NCBI GenBank assembly: GCA_002435595.1 | Contig: DJBL01000073.1 | Coordinates: 106,109-136,810 of the forward strand | Reading direction: 5' to 3' | Length of the DNA stretch: 30,702 nt | Origin: Stenotrophomonas maltophilia | Lineage (GTDB): Bacteria; Pseudomonadota; Gammaproteobacteria; Xanthomonadales; Xanthomonadaceae | Part shown: piece by piece, positions 22,007 to 30,688 of the stretch | Layout: each line of letters begins with the position of its first letter | How positions within the stretch are numbered: the stretch's first letter is position 1 | Notes under the pieces: generated by a model | Databases searched by the model: none | The model's input: only the letters and a program-made list of their open reading frames with translations | What the model was told of the DNA's origin: nothing | Program-made: the position numbers and the translations under genes

Positions 22007-23011
22007 TCAGCCGTTCCACTTGCCCAGTGCGGCCAGGCCATTTTCCTTGGCGCGGTCGTACACGGTCTGCTGTGCCTTGGCCACGTTGGCCTTGGTGTCC
22101 TTGGCCCACAGCTTCAGCGCGGCCTGCTGCATGGCGCGGCCGTAGGAGAAGCTCAGCGGCCACGGCAGGTTGCCCATCTGGTTCATCGCATCCAGGTGCG
22201 CGGTGGACTGCTCATCGCTCTGGCCGCCGGACAGGAACACCACGCCCGGCAGGATCGCCGGCACGGTGCTCTTGAGGCACATCACGGTCGATTCGGCCAC
22301 TTCCTCGACGTCGGCCTGCTCTTCGCAGCCCTTGCCGGAAATGACCATCGAGGCCTTCAGGATGGTGCCTTCCAGCAGCACGTTCTGCTGGTACAGCGCG
22401 TCGAACAGCGAACGCAGGGTGGCTTCGGTGACTTCGTAGCAGGTCTCGATGTCGTGGTCGCCGTCCATGATCACTTCCGGCTCGACCATCGGCACCAGGC
22501 CACATTCCTGGCACAGCGCGGCATAGCGGGCCAGCGCATGGGCGTTGGACTCGATGCAGGTGCCCGACGGGATGCTCTCGCCGATGTTGATCACCGCGCG
22601 CCACTTGGCAAAGCGCGCACCCAGCTTGTAGTACTCCTGCAGGCGCTCGCGCAGGCCGTCCAGGCCTTCGGTCACCAGCTCACCGGGGCAGCCGGCCAGC
22701 GCGTGGGCGCCCTTGTCGACCTTGATGCCCGGGATGATGCCGTTGTCGGCCATGTACTTGGCAAACGGCACGCCGTCCTTGGTGGACTGGCGGATGGTTT
22801 CGTCGTAGAGGATCGCGCCGGAGATATGCTCGTTCAGCTTCGGCGTGGTCAGCAGCATTTCGCGGTAGGCGCGACGGTTCTCTTCGGTGTTTTCCAGGCC
22901 GACGCTGGCGAAGCGCTTGCCGATGGTGCCGGTGGATTCGTCGATCGCGATGATGCCCTTGCCCGGGGCGACCATGGCCTGGGCGGTTTCGGCCAGCTGT
23001 TCGATGCTCAT
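22007..23011 (-). CDS. fba: Class I fructose-bisphosphate aldolase
   Basis: A 334-residue glycolytic enzyme that splits fructose-1,6-bisphosphate through a Schiff base. It is the animal/plant-like class I type: Asp24 (IAIDEST), Lys100, Lys137 and Arg139 (FAKWRAV), Glu177/Glu179 (MVEPEV) and the Schiff-base Lys219 (LLEGTILKASMV). Residues LSGGQSDEQST and the C-terminal phosphate-binding SFSYGRAMQ block are also present. The protein ends KWNG without the terminal Tyr of vertebrate aldolases. AGGA lies 6-7 nt before the ATG at 23011. It is followed by a strong terminator, and a TATAAT -10 is present upstream, so it is probably a single-gene unit next to pyk. Confidence 0.96.
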   Translation of the reverse strand: MSIEQLAETAQAMVAPGKGIIAIDESTGTIGKRFASVGLENTEENRRAYREMLLTTPKLNEHISGAILYDETIRQSTKDGVPFAKYMADNGIIPGIKVDKGAHALAGCPGELVTEGLDGLRERLQEYYKLGARFAKWRAVINIGESIPSGTCIESNAHALARYAALCQECGLVPMVEPEVIMDGDHDIETCYEVTEATLRSLFDALYQQNVLLEGTILKASMVISGKGCEEQADVEEVAESTVMCLKSTVPAILPGVVFLSGGQSDEQSTAHLDAMNQMGNLPWPLSFSYGRAMQQAALKLWAKDTKANVAKAQQTVYDRAKENGLAALGKWNG

Positions 23012-23043
23012 GTATTTCCTGTGGCGGGTGCGGGAAAAACGCA

Positions 23044-23049
23044 ATTATA
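23044..23049 (-). promoter_or_regulatory. -10 promoter element for the aldolase gene
   Basis: Perfect TATAAT on the minus strand, about 33 bp before the ATG at 23011, in an otherwise very GC-rich region. No convincing TTGACA-like -35 lies 16-18 bp upstream, so it may need an activator. Confidence 0.6.
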
Positions 23050-23229
23050 GCGGGCCGCAGTGTCACGGACGCGCCAAAGCGATGAACGCGTGGCCACGCG
23101 CCCATTTCCCGCTGCCCCAGTAGTGAAATCGGCCGCCCAGAAGCACTTGATTCTGCTGGCATTGGCAAACTGGAACCGCTTTCAGTTCTACCACCGGTAA
23201 CGCGGCGACAGGGCGGCCGCGCCTTGACC

Positions 23230-23256
23230 GGACTGCCGGGCATGGCCCGGCAGTCC
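23230..23256 (-). terminator. Hairpin terminator candidate of pyk
   Basis: Perfect 12-bp stem (23230-23241 with 23245-23256) with a 3-nt loop, 18 bp past the pyk stop codon on the minus strand. The T-run is weak. The sequence also resembles GC-rich REP palindromes of this group. Confidence 0.6.
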
Positions 23257-23273
23257 CGTCGCAGGCACGACCC

Positions 23274-24740
23274 TTACAGGTCGCCCAGGCCGCTGGCGCG
23301 GCCGTCCTCGCCTACTTCCAGCAGGCGCAGGGTGTTGGTGGCGCCATGGGTTTCCATGTGCTCACCGCTGGTGAACACCACGCGGTCACCGGCCTGCAGC
23401 TGGTTGGCTTCCACCAGCAGGCGGATGCTGCCGCGGGCCGCTTCGCGCGGAGTAAAGCCGCGGCTGTCGAAGTTGATCGGGAACACATCGCGCATCAACG
23501 CCATCTGGCGACGGGCGCCGTCGTGGCGGGTCACCGCGAACACCGGGGCCGACGCACGGAAGCGCGACAGGTAGCGCGCGGTGCCACCGGATTCGGTCAT
23601 CGCCACGATCGCGCGCACGCCCACGTGCTGGGACAGGAACATGGTGGCCATGGCGATGGCCTGGTCGGCACGTTCCAGGTTGCGCGGCGAGGCGCCGAAA
23701 TCGGTCTCGGTCTGGAACTGGCGTTCGGCACCCAGGCAGATGCGCGCCATCGCTTCGACCGCCTTGACCGGGTACGCACCGGCGGCGGTTTCCGCCGACA
23801 GCATCACCGCATCGGTACCGTCGATGACCGAGTTGGCCACGTCCAGCACTTCGGCGCGGGTCGGGATCGGGCTTTCGACCATCGACTGCAGCATCTGCGT
23901 GGCGGTGATCACCACCTTGTTCTGCGCCAGCGAGGCCTTGATGATCTTCTTCTGCAGGCCCGGCAGCTCGGCGTCGCCGATTTCCACGCCCAGGTCGCCG
24001 CGGGCGACCATCACCACGTCGCTGGCGTCGACGATTTCTTCCAGGTTCTCGATCGCTTCGGTGCGCTCGATCTTGGAGACCAGCGCGGCGTAGCAGCCGT
24101 GCGATTCGGCGATGGCGCGCGCATCGTTCATGTCCTGCGCGTTGCGGCAGAAGGACACGGCGATGAAGTCCACGCCGATCTTGGCCACGATGCCGATCAG
24201 TTCCTTGTCGCGCTCGGTCAGCGCGCCCAGCGACAGGCCACCGCCCTGCTTGTTCAGGCCCTTGCGGTCGGACAGCACGCCGTCGTTGAGCACGGTGTTG
24301 ATGATGCGCTCACCCTGCACTTCGACCACCTGCAGCTGCATCAGGCCATCGTCGAGCAGCAGCACGTCACCGGCCACCACGTCCTGCGGCAGGCCCAGGT
24401 AGCTCACGCCCACCTGGGTGGTGTCGCCGGCCGGTGCATCCGGCGAAGCGACCAGGTCGAAGCGGTCGCCGGCCTTGAGGTGGATCTTGCCTTCGGCGAA
24501 ACGCTCGATGCGGATCTTCGGGCCCGGCAGGTCGGCCAGGATGCCTACTTCCACGCCCACGCGCTGGGCGGCGGCGCGCACGTCGGCGGCACGCTTGGCC
24601 TGGCCGGACGGATCGCCGTGGCTGAAGTTGAGGCGAACCACGTTCACGCCGGCGCGGAAGAGATCCTCCAGCACGCCCGGCGGGTCGGTGGCCGGTCCGA
24701 GGGTGGCAAGGATCTTGGTGCGACGCTGACGCTCAATCAT
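23274..24740 (-). CDS. pyk: Pyruvate kinase
   Basis: A 488-residue cytoplasmic enzyme that transfers phosphate from PEP to ADP, the last ATP-forming step of glycolysis. Conserved parts are RTKILATLGPAT at the start, NVVRLNFSHG (PEP/K+ site), LADLPGPKIR, VSFCRNAQDM, the Lys-Glu region VSKIERTEAIENL, the GDLGVEIG motif (substrate and metal) and TQMLQSMVESPIPTRAEVLDVAN. The length is typical. The start at 24740 has GGGAG about 10 nt upstream and begins at the conserved N-terminus. A weak -10-like GCTAAT (24775-24770) lies 30 bp upstream. It lies between fba and the pgk/HAD pair, all on the same strand, but separated by terminators or 200-bp gaps, so they are probably separate transcripts. Confidence 0.97.
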   Translation of the reverse strand: MIERQRRTKILATLGPATDPPGVLEDLFRAGVNVVRLNFSHGDPSGQAKRAADVRAAAQRVGVEVGILADLPGPKIRIERFAEGKIHLKAGDRFDLVASPDAPAGDTTQVGVSYLGLPQDVVAGDVLLLDDGLMQLQVVEVQGERIINTVLNDGVLSDRKGLNKQGGGLSLGALTERDKELIGIVAKIGVDFIAVSFCRNAQDMNDARAIAESHGCYAALVSKIERTEAIENLEEIVDASDVVMVARGDLGVEIGDAELPGLQKKIIKASLAQNKVVITATQMLQSMVESPIPTRAEVLDVANSVIDGTDAVMLSAETAAGAYPVKAVEAMARICLGAERQFQTETDFGASPRNLERADQAIAMATMFLSQHVGVRAIVAMTESGGTARYLSRFRASAPVFAVTRHDGARRQMALMRDVFPINFDSRGFTPREAARGSIRLLVEANQLQAGDRVVFTSGEHMETHGATNTLRLLEVGEDGRASGLGDL

Positions 24741-24922
24741 GGTTGAAGGGCTCCCGGGAAAGGATCGAAATTAGCACACCCTTCACGTCCCATGAATACG
24801 TTTACAGCCTTGGGGCATCTAGCTTTGTGCGATGTCCTGCAGACAGGCCCGGACCGCCGCACGGACATCGGCTGACCGGTAAAGTGCCGCAAGCCCCGAC
24901 CCGATTGGCTTTGCGCAGGACA

Positions 24923-24949
24923 TGCGGCGGCGTACGGGACGCCGCCGCA
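24923..24949 (-). terminator. Hairpin terminator of the pgk-HAD unit
   Basis: Perfect 11-bp stem (24923-24933 with 24939-24949) and a 5-nt loop, 5 bp past the HAD stop codon. It lacks a T-run. Confidence 0.6.
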
Positions 24950-24953
24950 GGCC

Positions 24954-25598
24954 TCAGGCGAGCACCGTCAGCAGGTCTTCCGGTGCTGCGGCAAGATGCT
25001 GCGCACCGGCCGCCTGCAGCTCCTGGGCACCCCCAAAACCCCACAACACGCCGATATTGCGCATGTTGTGGTAGCGCGCGCCGGCGATATCCATGCGCCG
25101 GTCGCCGATCATCCAGCACTGCGCGGGCTGCAGCGACAGCCGCTGCAGCGCTTCGGCCACCAGTTGCGGCTTTTCGCTGCGGCTGCCATCCAGGGTCGCA
25201 CCGATCACGTCCTCGAAGCAGTGCCCGAACGGCAGGTGCTCGATGATCCGCCGCGCGTGCGGCTCGTTCTTGGCAGTGACGATGGCCAGCCGATGGCCGC
25301 GGCCGTGCAGTTCCTGCACGACCTGGCCGATGCGCGGATACACCGCGTGCTCACGCCAACCATGCACTTCGAAGCGCTCGCGGTAGAACGTCACCGCCTG
25401 CTCCACGTCGGCCGCGCTGTCGAACAACGGGCCGAAACTGGTGCGCAACGACGGCCCGATCCAGCGCCGCAGTTCGTCCTGGGGCGGCACCGGCCGGCCC
25501 ATCTGGGTGAGCGCATGCGCCACGCACTGGGTGATGCCCACCGCCGAGTCGATCAGGGTGCCGTCCAGGTCGAAGAACAGCGCTGCGCGCTGTTCCAT
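24954..25598 (-). CDS. HAD-superfamily phosphatase (phosphoglycolate phosphatase-like)
   Basis: A 214-residue soluble phosphatase. HAD motifs are all present: motif I FFDLDGTLID (Asp10 nucleophile, Asp12), motif II in LAIVTAKN (Thr108), motif III Lys143 (SRSEKPQL) and motif IV MIGDRRMDIAGA (Asp166, Asp170). A helical cap lies at about 20-85 (C1 type), as in Gph and pyrophosphatase PpaX. The preceding pgk gene overlaps this frame by one base if translation starts at 25640 (TGATG), which would add 14 residues; the conserved region begins at the ATG at 25598, which has a poor ribosome site. Either way translation is tied to pgk. The substrate is not certain; 2-phosphoglycolate or another toxic phosphorylated side product of lower glycolysis is likely from context. 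Confidence 0.88.
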   Translation of the reverse strand: MEQRAALFFDLDGTLIDSAVGITQCVAHALTQMGRPVPPQDELRRWIGPSLRTSFGPLFDSAADVEQAVTFYRERFEVHGWREHAVYPRIGQVVQELHGRGHRLAIVTAKNEPHARRIIEHLPFGHCFEDVIGATLDGSRSEKPQLVAEALQRLSLQPAQCWMIGDRRMDIAGARYHNMRNIGVLWGFGGAQELQAAGAQHLAAAPEDLLTVLA

Positions 25599-25639
25599 CG
25601 CCTGGCTGGCCACGGTGGTCGCCCACCGATCCTCCCGCA

Positions 25640-26815
25640 TCAGGCGCCCCGGGCGTCGAGCGCGGCCACGGCCGGCAGGGTCTTGCCTTCCAGGAACTCC
25701 AGGAACGCGCCACCACCGGTGGAGATGTAGCTGATGTCCGCGGCGATGTCGTACTTGTCGACCGCCGCCAGGGTGTCGCCACCGCCGGCGATGGAGAACG
25801 CCGGCGAGGTGGCGATGGCACGGGCCAGCGCCTGGGTGCCGTGGCTGAAGGCCTCGAACTCGAACACGCCCACCGGGCCGTTCCAGACCACGGTGCCGGC
25901 CTTGGCGATCAGCCCCGCGTAGTGCTGGGCGGTGTCCGGGCCGATGTCCAGGATCAGGTCGTCCTCGGCCACGTCGGCCACCGCCTTCACGGTCGCCTCG
26001 GCATCGGGCAGGAACTGCTTGGCCACCACCACGTCGGTCGGCAGCGGAATCTCGGCGCCGCGCGCCTTGGCATCGGCCACGATCTTCCTGGCGGTGTCCA
26101 GCAGGTCCGGCTCGTACAGCGACTTGCCGACGGGGTGACCGGCGGCGGCGATGAAGGTGTTGGCGATGCCGCCGCCCACGATGAGCTGGTCGACCTTGCC
26201 GACCAGGTTGGCCAGCAGTTCCAGCTTGGTGCTGACCTTGCTGCCGGCCACGATCGCCAGCAGCGGCTGGGCCGGCGCGTGCAGGGCCTTGGCCAGCGCG
26301 TCCAGTTCGGCCATCAGCAGCGGGCCGCCGGCGGCGACCGGGGCGAAGCGGATCACGCCGTGGGTGGAGGCCTGGGCGCGGTGCGCGGTACCGAAGGCAT
26401 CCATCACGAACACATCGCACAACGCGGCGTACTTCTTCGCCAGCGCTTCATCGTCCTTGCCTTCGCCAAGGTTCATGCGGCAGTTTTCCAGCAGCACGAT
26501 CGAGCCCGGCGCGACCTCGACACCGTCCACCCAGTCACGCACCAGCGGCACGTCCACGCCCAGCAGCGTGGACAGGCGCAGCGCCACCGGCGCCAGCGAC
26601 TCGGCCTCGCTCCACACCCCTTCCACAGGGCGGCCCAGGTGCGAGGTGACCATCACCGCCGCGCCCTTCTCCAGTGCCAGTTTCAACGTCGGCAGCGATG
26701 CGGTGATGCGCTGTTCGGAGGTGATGCGGCCGTCTTCGATCGGTACGTTCAGGTCCTGGCGGATCAGCACGCGCTTGCCGGAGAGATCGAGGTCGGTCAT
26801 GCGAACGATGGACAT
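25640..26815 (-). CDS. pgk: Phosphoglycerate kinase
   Basis: A 391-residue glycolytic enzyme that makes ATP from 1,3-bisphosphoglycerate. Marker regions are GKRVLIRQDLNVPIEDGRI (substrate-binding Asp/Asn), VMVTSHLGRP, the AIVAGSKVSTKLELL block with its Lys (nucleotide site), VVWNGPVGVFEFEAF and the C-terminal ISTGGGAFLEFLEGKTLPA. The length fits bacterial Pgk (about 387-395). The ATG at 26815 is preceded by AAGAG at 8 nt. The frame stays open upstream past 27600 only because of GC richness. The HAD phosphatase starts at its stop codon. No gap gene is adjacent, unlike many gap-pgk operons. Confidence 0.97.
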   Translation of the reverse strand: MSIVRMTDLDLSGKRVLIRQDLNVPIEDGRITSEQRITASLPTLKLALEKGAAVMVTSHLGRPVEGVWSEAESLAPVALRLSTLLGVDVPLVRDWVDGVEVAPGSIVLLENCRMNLGEGKDDEALAKKYAALCDVFVMDAFGTAHRAQASTHGVIRFAPVAAGGPLLMAELDALAKALHAPAQPLLAIVAGSKVSTKLELLANLVGKVDQLIVGGGIANTFIAAAGHPVGKSLYEPDLLDTARKIVADAKARGAEIPLPTDVVVAKQFLPDAEATVKAVADVAEDDLILDIGPDTAQHYAGLIAKAGTVVWNGPVGVFEFEAFSHGTQALARAIATSPAFSIAGGGDTLAAVDKYDIAADISYISTGGGAFLEFLEGKTLPAVAALDARGA

Positions 26816-26916
26816 GGGCAACTCTTTGGCTGAAAAAGGAAAGGGCGCCGCGCACGGCGCAGACGCCCATTGTCCCGGCTGCGCCGGTGCATCGCAAATC
26901 CACCCCGGCGGTGATC

Positions 26917-26942
26917 GCAGCCCGCCTGCAGCGGCGGGCTGC
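26917..26942 (-). terminator. Hairpin terminator candidate of the DUF2339-DUF3999 unit
   Basis: Perfect 10-bp stem GCAGCCCGCC/GGCGGGCTGC with a 6-nt loop, 28 bp past the DUF3999 stop codon on the minus strand. There is no T-run. Confidence 0.55.
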
Positions 26943-26970
26943 CCAGGCGTGGGCAGGCGGCAGCGATCGC

Positions 26971-28338
26971 TCAGGGCGCCGGGGCGCTCGGCTTCTGCCG
27001 CAGCACGCTCAACGCGAAGCCGCCCACCACCAGCACGCCCAGCACCAGCAGCCCCCACAGCAGCCAGCGCTTCCAGTCGCGCGGTGCGGCCAGCGCCGCC
27101 TCGCCGCCGAGCACCTGCGCCGGCCCCTGCAACGTGGCCGTGGCCGGCTGCCATTGCGCGCCCAACTCCTGGCGCATCTGCGCGATCACCGTGCCCACCG
27201 GCGCATCGCTGCGCACGGCGCGCACGCTGCCGGCAGCCACGCTGTAAGGCGCCTGGCCCTGGCTGATGAACACCAGCACCTCCGGCTGGTAACCCAGCTT
27301 CAGCGTCGGGGCCACGCTCGGCTGCGCCTGCCCGGCCACCAGCTTCCAGTAGCGGTCGCGGCTGGGCACCGGCAGCGCCTGGGTCTGCGAACGCCGTGCC
27401 TGTGCCGCATCCTGCAGCTGGTAAGCCACCCAGGGACCGGCACGCACCTGCCAGGGCTGGTTGGCGTCGTCGCGGCTGAGCAGCGTCCACTGCACCACGC
27501 TGTTGTCGGCGGTGGCGATGTCGGCCTGGGCGATCGGGAACCGCCCGTCCAACTGGTACTCGAACTCGCCCGGCCTGGCGGCCGTACCGGTGAGCGACTG
27601 CCAGTGCCACTGGATCGATTGCGGTGCCGGCACCCGTTCGGCCTGCACCGCCGACAGCACCGGCAGCGCCTCGGCGCCCATCGGCAGGATCCGGAAGTAG
27701 CGTGCCTTGTCGCCCAGTTCGATGCGCCGCTGCTGCAAGCGTCGCCCCTCGTGCTGCAGGTCCACCAACGGCACGTCCTCGGCCACCGCCTGCCAGTGGC
27801 GCAGATCATCGCTGGCGTCCACCCGCACGCGTGCCTGCAGCGGCGTCTGCGCCTGCCAGTCCAGCTGCAGGGCCTGCACACCGTCCTTCATCGTGGTGGC
27901 ATCCACCAGCCAGCCAGCGGCCCTGGGCGCACTGCCACCGCCGCGCCCCAGTCGCGCCTCCACGCGGCGCACGCTGCCATCGGTGTTGCGTTCGGTCAGC
28001 AGCTGCAGGTCATCCACGTCACCGGCGGCCAGCGCCGGCAGCGGGAACCAGGCCAGGTCCTGCCAGTGCGCCTGCCGTGCCAGCGGCTGGTCGGCACTCA
28101 GCAACGCCGTGGGCAGCTTCACCCCCTGCGCGTTGAACACCTGCACATCGGCCAGCTGCGGCGAGACCGCGCTGCGATAGACCGCCTCGTCCAGCGCGAC
28201 GCGGTACGCGGCCACCTTGTCCTGTGACAGCTGCAGCGGCCATTGCTGGCGGTACTCCTGGCGGGCATCGGCGGCCACCGCCAGGGACGGCGCGGCGGCC
28301 AGGGAAAGAGCAGCGATCAGGCTACGCAGGATGGTCAC
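26971..28338 (-). CDS. DUF3999 family exported membrane-anchored protein
   Basis: A 455-residue protein of unknown function. It has a signal peptide (TILRSLIAALSLAAAPSLAVA, about 2-22), a long periplasmic, beta-rich region with repeated tryptophan and Gln-rich segments (about 25-415), and one C-terminal membrane helix (WLLWGLLVLGVLVVGGFAL, about 425-444) with a short basic tail. The architecture and the direct neighbour fit DUF3999, which is regularly paired with DUF2339. The GTG start at 28338 overlaps the DUF2339 stop codon (GTGA, 4 nt) and has GGAG 8 nt upstream. The frame runs on upstream inside the neighbouring gene, but only as a shadow. Translational coupling suggests that the two proteins work as one envelope complex; the role is unknown. 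Confidence 0.88.
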   Translation of the reverse strand: MTILRSLIAALSLAAAPSLAVAADARQEYRQQWPLQLSQDKVAAYRVALDEAVYRSAVSPQLADVQVFNAQGVKLPTALLSADQPLARQAHWQDLAWFPLPALAAGDVDDLQLLTERNTDGSVRRVEARLGRGGGSAPRAAGWLVDATTMKDGVQALQLDWQAQTPLQARVRVDASDDLRHWQAVAEDVPLVDLQHEGRRLQQRRIELGDKARYFRILPMGAEALPVLSAVQAERVPAPQSIQWHWQSLTGTAARPGEFEYQLDGRFPIAQADIATADNSVVQWTLLSRDDANQPWQVRAGPWVAYQLQDAAQARRSQTQALPVPSRDRYWKLVAGQAQPSVAPTLKLGYQPEVLVFISQGQAPYSVAAGSVRAVRSDAPVGTVIAQMRQELGAQWQPATATLQGPAQVLGGEAALAAPRDWKRWLLWGLLVLGVLVVGGFALSVLRQKPSAPAP

Positions 28339-30688
28339 GAGGTTGGCTCCGCGGTTGCGTCCGGTGCGCGCGGCGGCGCCGGCGCCAGATACCCCACGAC
28401 GGTGCACAGCAGGCCGTAGGCGATGAAGGAAGAGATACCGAGCAGGTTGCCCAGGTGCTGGCGGTCGATCAGCACCAGCTTGGCCAGCACCACGCCCATC
28501 AGGACCGCACCGACCAGCCACAACGTGCGCTGGCCACGGCGCGAGCCCCACACCCAGCTGATCACGCCGAGGACGCTCCAGACCACGGTGAGGCTGGTCT
28601 GGGCCAGCGTGGAGGACCACAGCGCCTCGTTCCAGGCCACCCCACCCCAGTGGTGCACGGTGTGCAGGGTAGTGCTGGTGAGCAGCACGAAGCCGGCGAT
28701 GGCCAGCACCGGCACGCGCATGCCGCGCACGCCGCCCGGCCCCTGCGCCGACCACAGCCAGCGCGCGGCCAGGGCCAGCACCGCCAGCTGCGCCAGCTCC
28801 ATCGGGTTGAGCAGCGGCAGCCACGGCAGCGGTGCGGCGGAGGCCGGCTCGGCCAGCAGGCACACCCAGCCCAGGCCCAGCACCGCAAACAGGGTGGCGG
28901 TCAGCGCGGTGCGCAGGCGATCAAAGCGGGGGCCCAGCGGCAGCGCCAGCCATGGCCAGCGCAGCAACGCGATCGCGCTGACCAGCAGCCACGGCAGCAA
29001 CGCCAGCGCCAGCGACCAGCCCTGCGCCAGCGCGAAGCGATCGGCCAGCCAGATGCAGGCCAGCGATACCACCGTCGGCCACAGCAGCCACCAGGTGAAC
29101 TGCGCAGCCAGCGCGCTGCGGTCCTGGCCGCCGCGCAGGCACCACAGGCTGCGCACGCCCAGCGCGGCAAACACCGCCCAGGCCAGCGCGCCATAGCCGG
29201 CGAACGGCTGCTGGTGGGCCACGTCCTGCCACAGCATCAGCGGGAACGCGCTGAGCAGCATCGCCAGCGTGGTCAGCACCAGTGCGCGCGCCGGGGCGCG
29301 GCGATGCCACTCGGCGGCCAGCCAGGCGGTGACCGCCACGGCGATCAACAGCGCATCGGGGCGGCTGTCGCGCGCCACGAAGCGGCCGATCTCGTGGACC
29401 ACGCTGCCCAGCCACCACAACAGGCCCCACAGGTAGTAGACGATGGCGGGCGAATCCTGGCGTGCGCGCCGGTAGCAGGCCGCCGAGGCGAAGCCGGCCA
29501 GCGCCAGCAGCAGCCCGCTCATGAAGGTCGGGTTGGCGATCGCGGTGGCGTCGGTGTGCCAGTAATCGGCGCCGACCACGAAGCCGAACGCTGCGCCCAG
29601 CTGCAGCAGTGCCGCGGCGACCTGCGGCAGCCAGCGCTTCTGGCGCAGGCCCAGCCAGGCCAGCCCGGCGCCTTCCAGCGCGAACACGCTGGCGGTGGCC
29701 CGTGCCGACAACGCCAGCGGCACCGCCAGCGTGGCAAAGCCCACCGCCAGTACCGCATGCGACTGGCCGAGCGCGGCGTAGCGTGCGCGCCGGATCAGCG
29801 CCCAGCCAAGCACGGCGTACAACGCCGCCAGCGCCAACGCGCACAACGCCAGCAGCAGGCGGTCATCGTGCAGCATGCCGGCCTGCAGCGAGAACGCGAT
29901 CAGCGGCGTGCCGAACACCAGGCTGCCATCGACCAGGTCGCGCTTCTCGGCCGGCTGGCGCCGGGCATACAGGATCGGGATGAGCAGGTAGAAGCCGAAG
30001 AACAGCAGCAGGAACGGCTCGGTGCTGCTGAACTTGTCGGCGTTGTACTGCAGCACGCCCCAGGCGGTGCCGATGCCGAAGGTGAACGCGAAGCCCAGCA
30101 GGTTGAGCACCCGCCACGGGCGCCACCAGGCGATGGCCAGGATGGCGGCATTGAGAACCGCGTAATAGGAGAACAGCGCCACGTGGTTGCCACTGCCGGT
30201 GGACAGCCAGATCGGTGCCATGAACCCGGCCAGGATGCCCAGCACGGCCAGCGTGCGCGAGTTCTGCACCACCGCCAGCACGCCCATGCCGGCGATCAGC
30301 AGCACGCTCATCGCAAAGGCCGGCAGCGCGTCGATCAGGTCGTAGCGTTTGAACGCGGCGAAGATGGTCAGCAGCAGGATGCCGATCGCCCCGCCCTGCA
30401 GGGCCAGCGCGAACAGGCGCCGACGCTCGCGCTGGACCCAGCCGAACACCAGCCCGGCCAAGGCGCCGGCGGCGATCGCGGCCAGGCGCAGTTCGATCGG
30501 TGCGTTCAACCAGCCCTGGTCGCTGGCGTACTTGAGCAGCGCGGCCACACCGGCCAGCAACACCAGCATGCCGATCTTGACCGGCACGTTGCCCTCGGTG
30601 AACCAGTGCTTGATCGCGCCAACGATGCGCTCGCCCAGGCCGGGTCCCGACGGCGGTGGCGGCGCGCTGGGGGCCGGCGGCAGCGGTG
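28335..30688 (-). CDS. DUF2339 polytopic membrane protein, 5'-truncated
   Basis: At least 784 residues of a large inner-membrane protein with about 20 or more hydrophobic segments, broken off at the contig end. The start codon and N-terminal soluble part (family members often begin with a coiled coil and a Pro-rich linker) lie beyond the window; a Pro/Ala-rich linker (PLPPAPSAPPPPSGPG) is the first visible part. It is followed by the family-typical IVGAIKHWFTEGNVPVKIGMLVLLAG, then repeated TM segments to the C-terminus. A GTG at 30587 is internal to this conserved block and is not the true start. Bases after 30688 are adapter, so codons there are not real. The function is unknown; its stop overlaps the DUF3999 start. 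Confidence 0.9.

Noticed and set aside
24954..27610. Apparent fusion or long N-terminal extension of the HAD and pgk frames
   Set aside because: Open upstream frames overlap the neighbouring real genes and read as low-complexity Arg/Gly/Ala sequence; conserved N-termini and ribosome sites mark the true starts.
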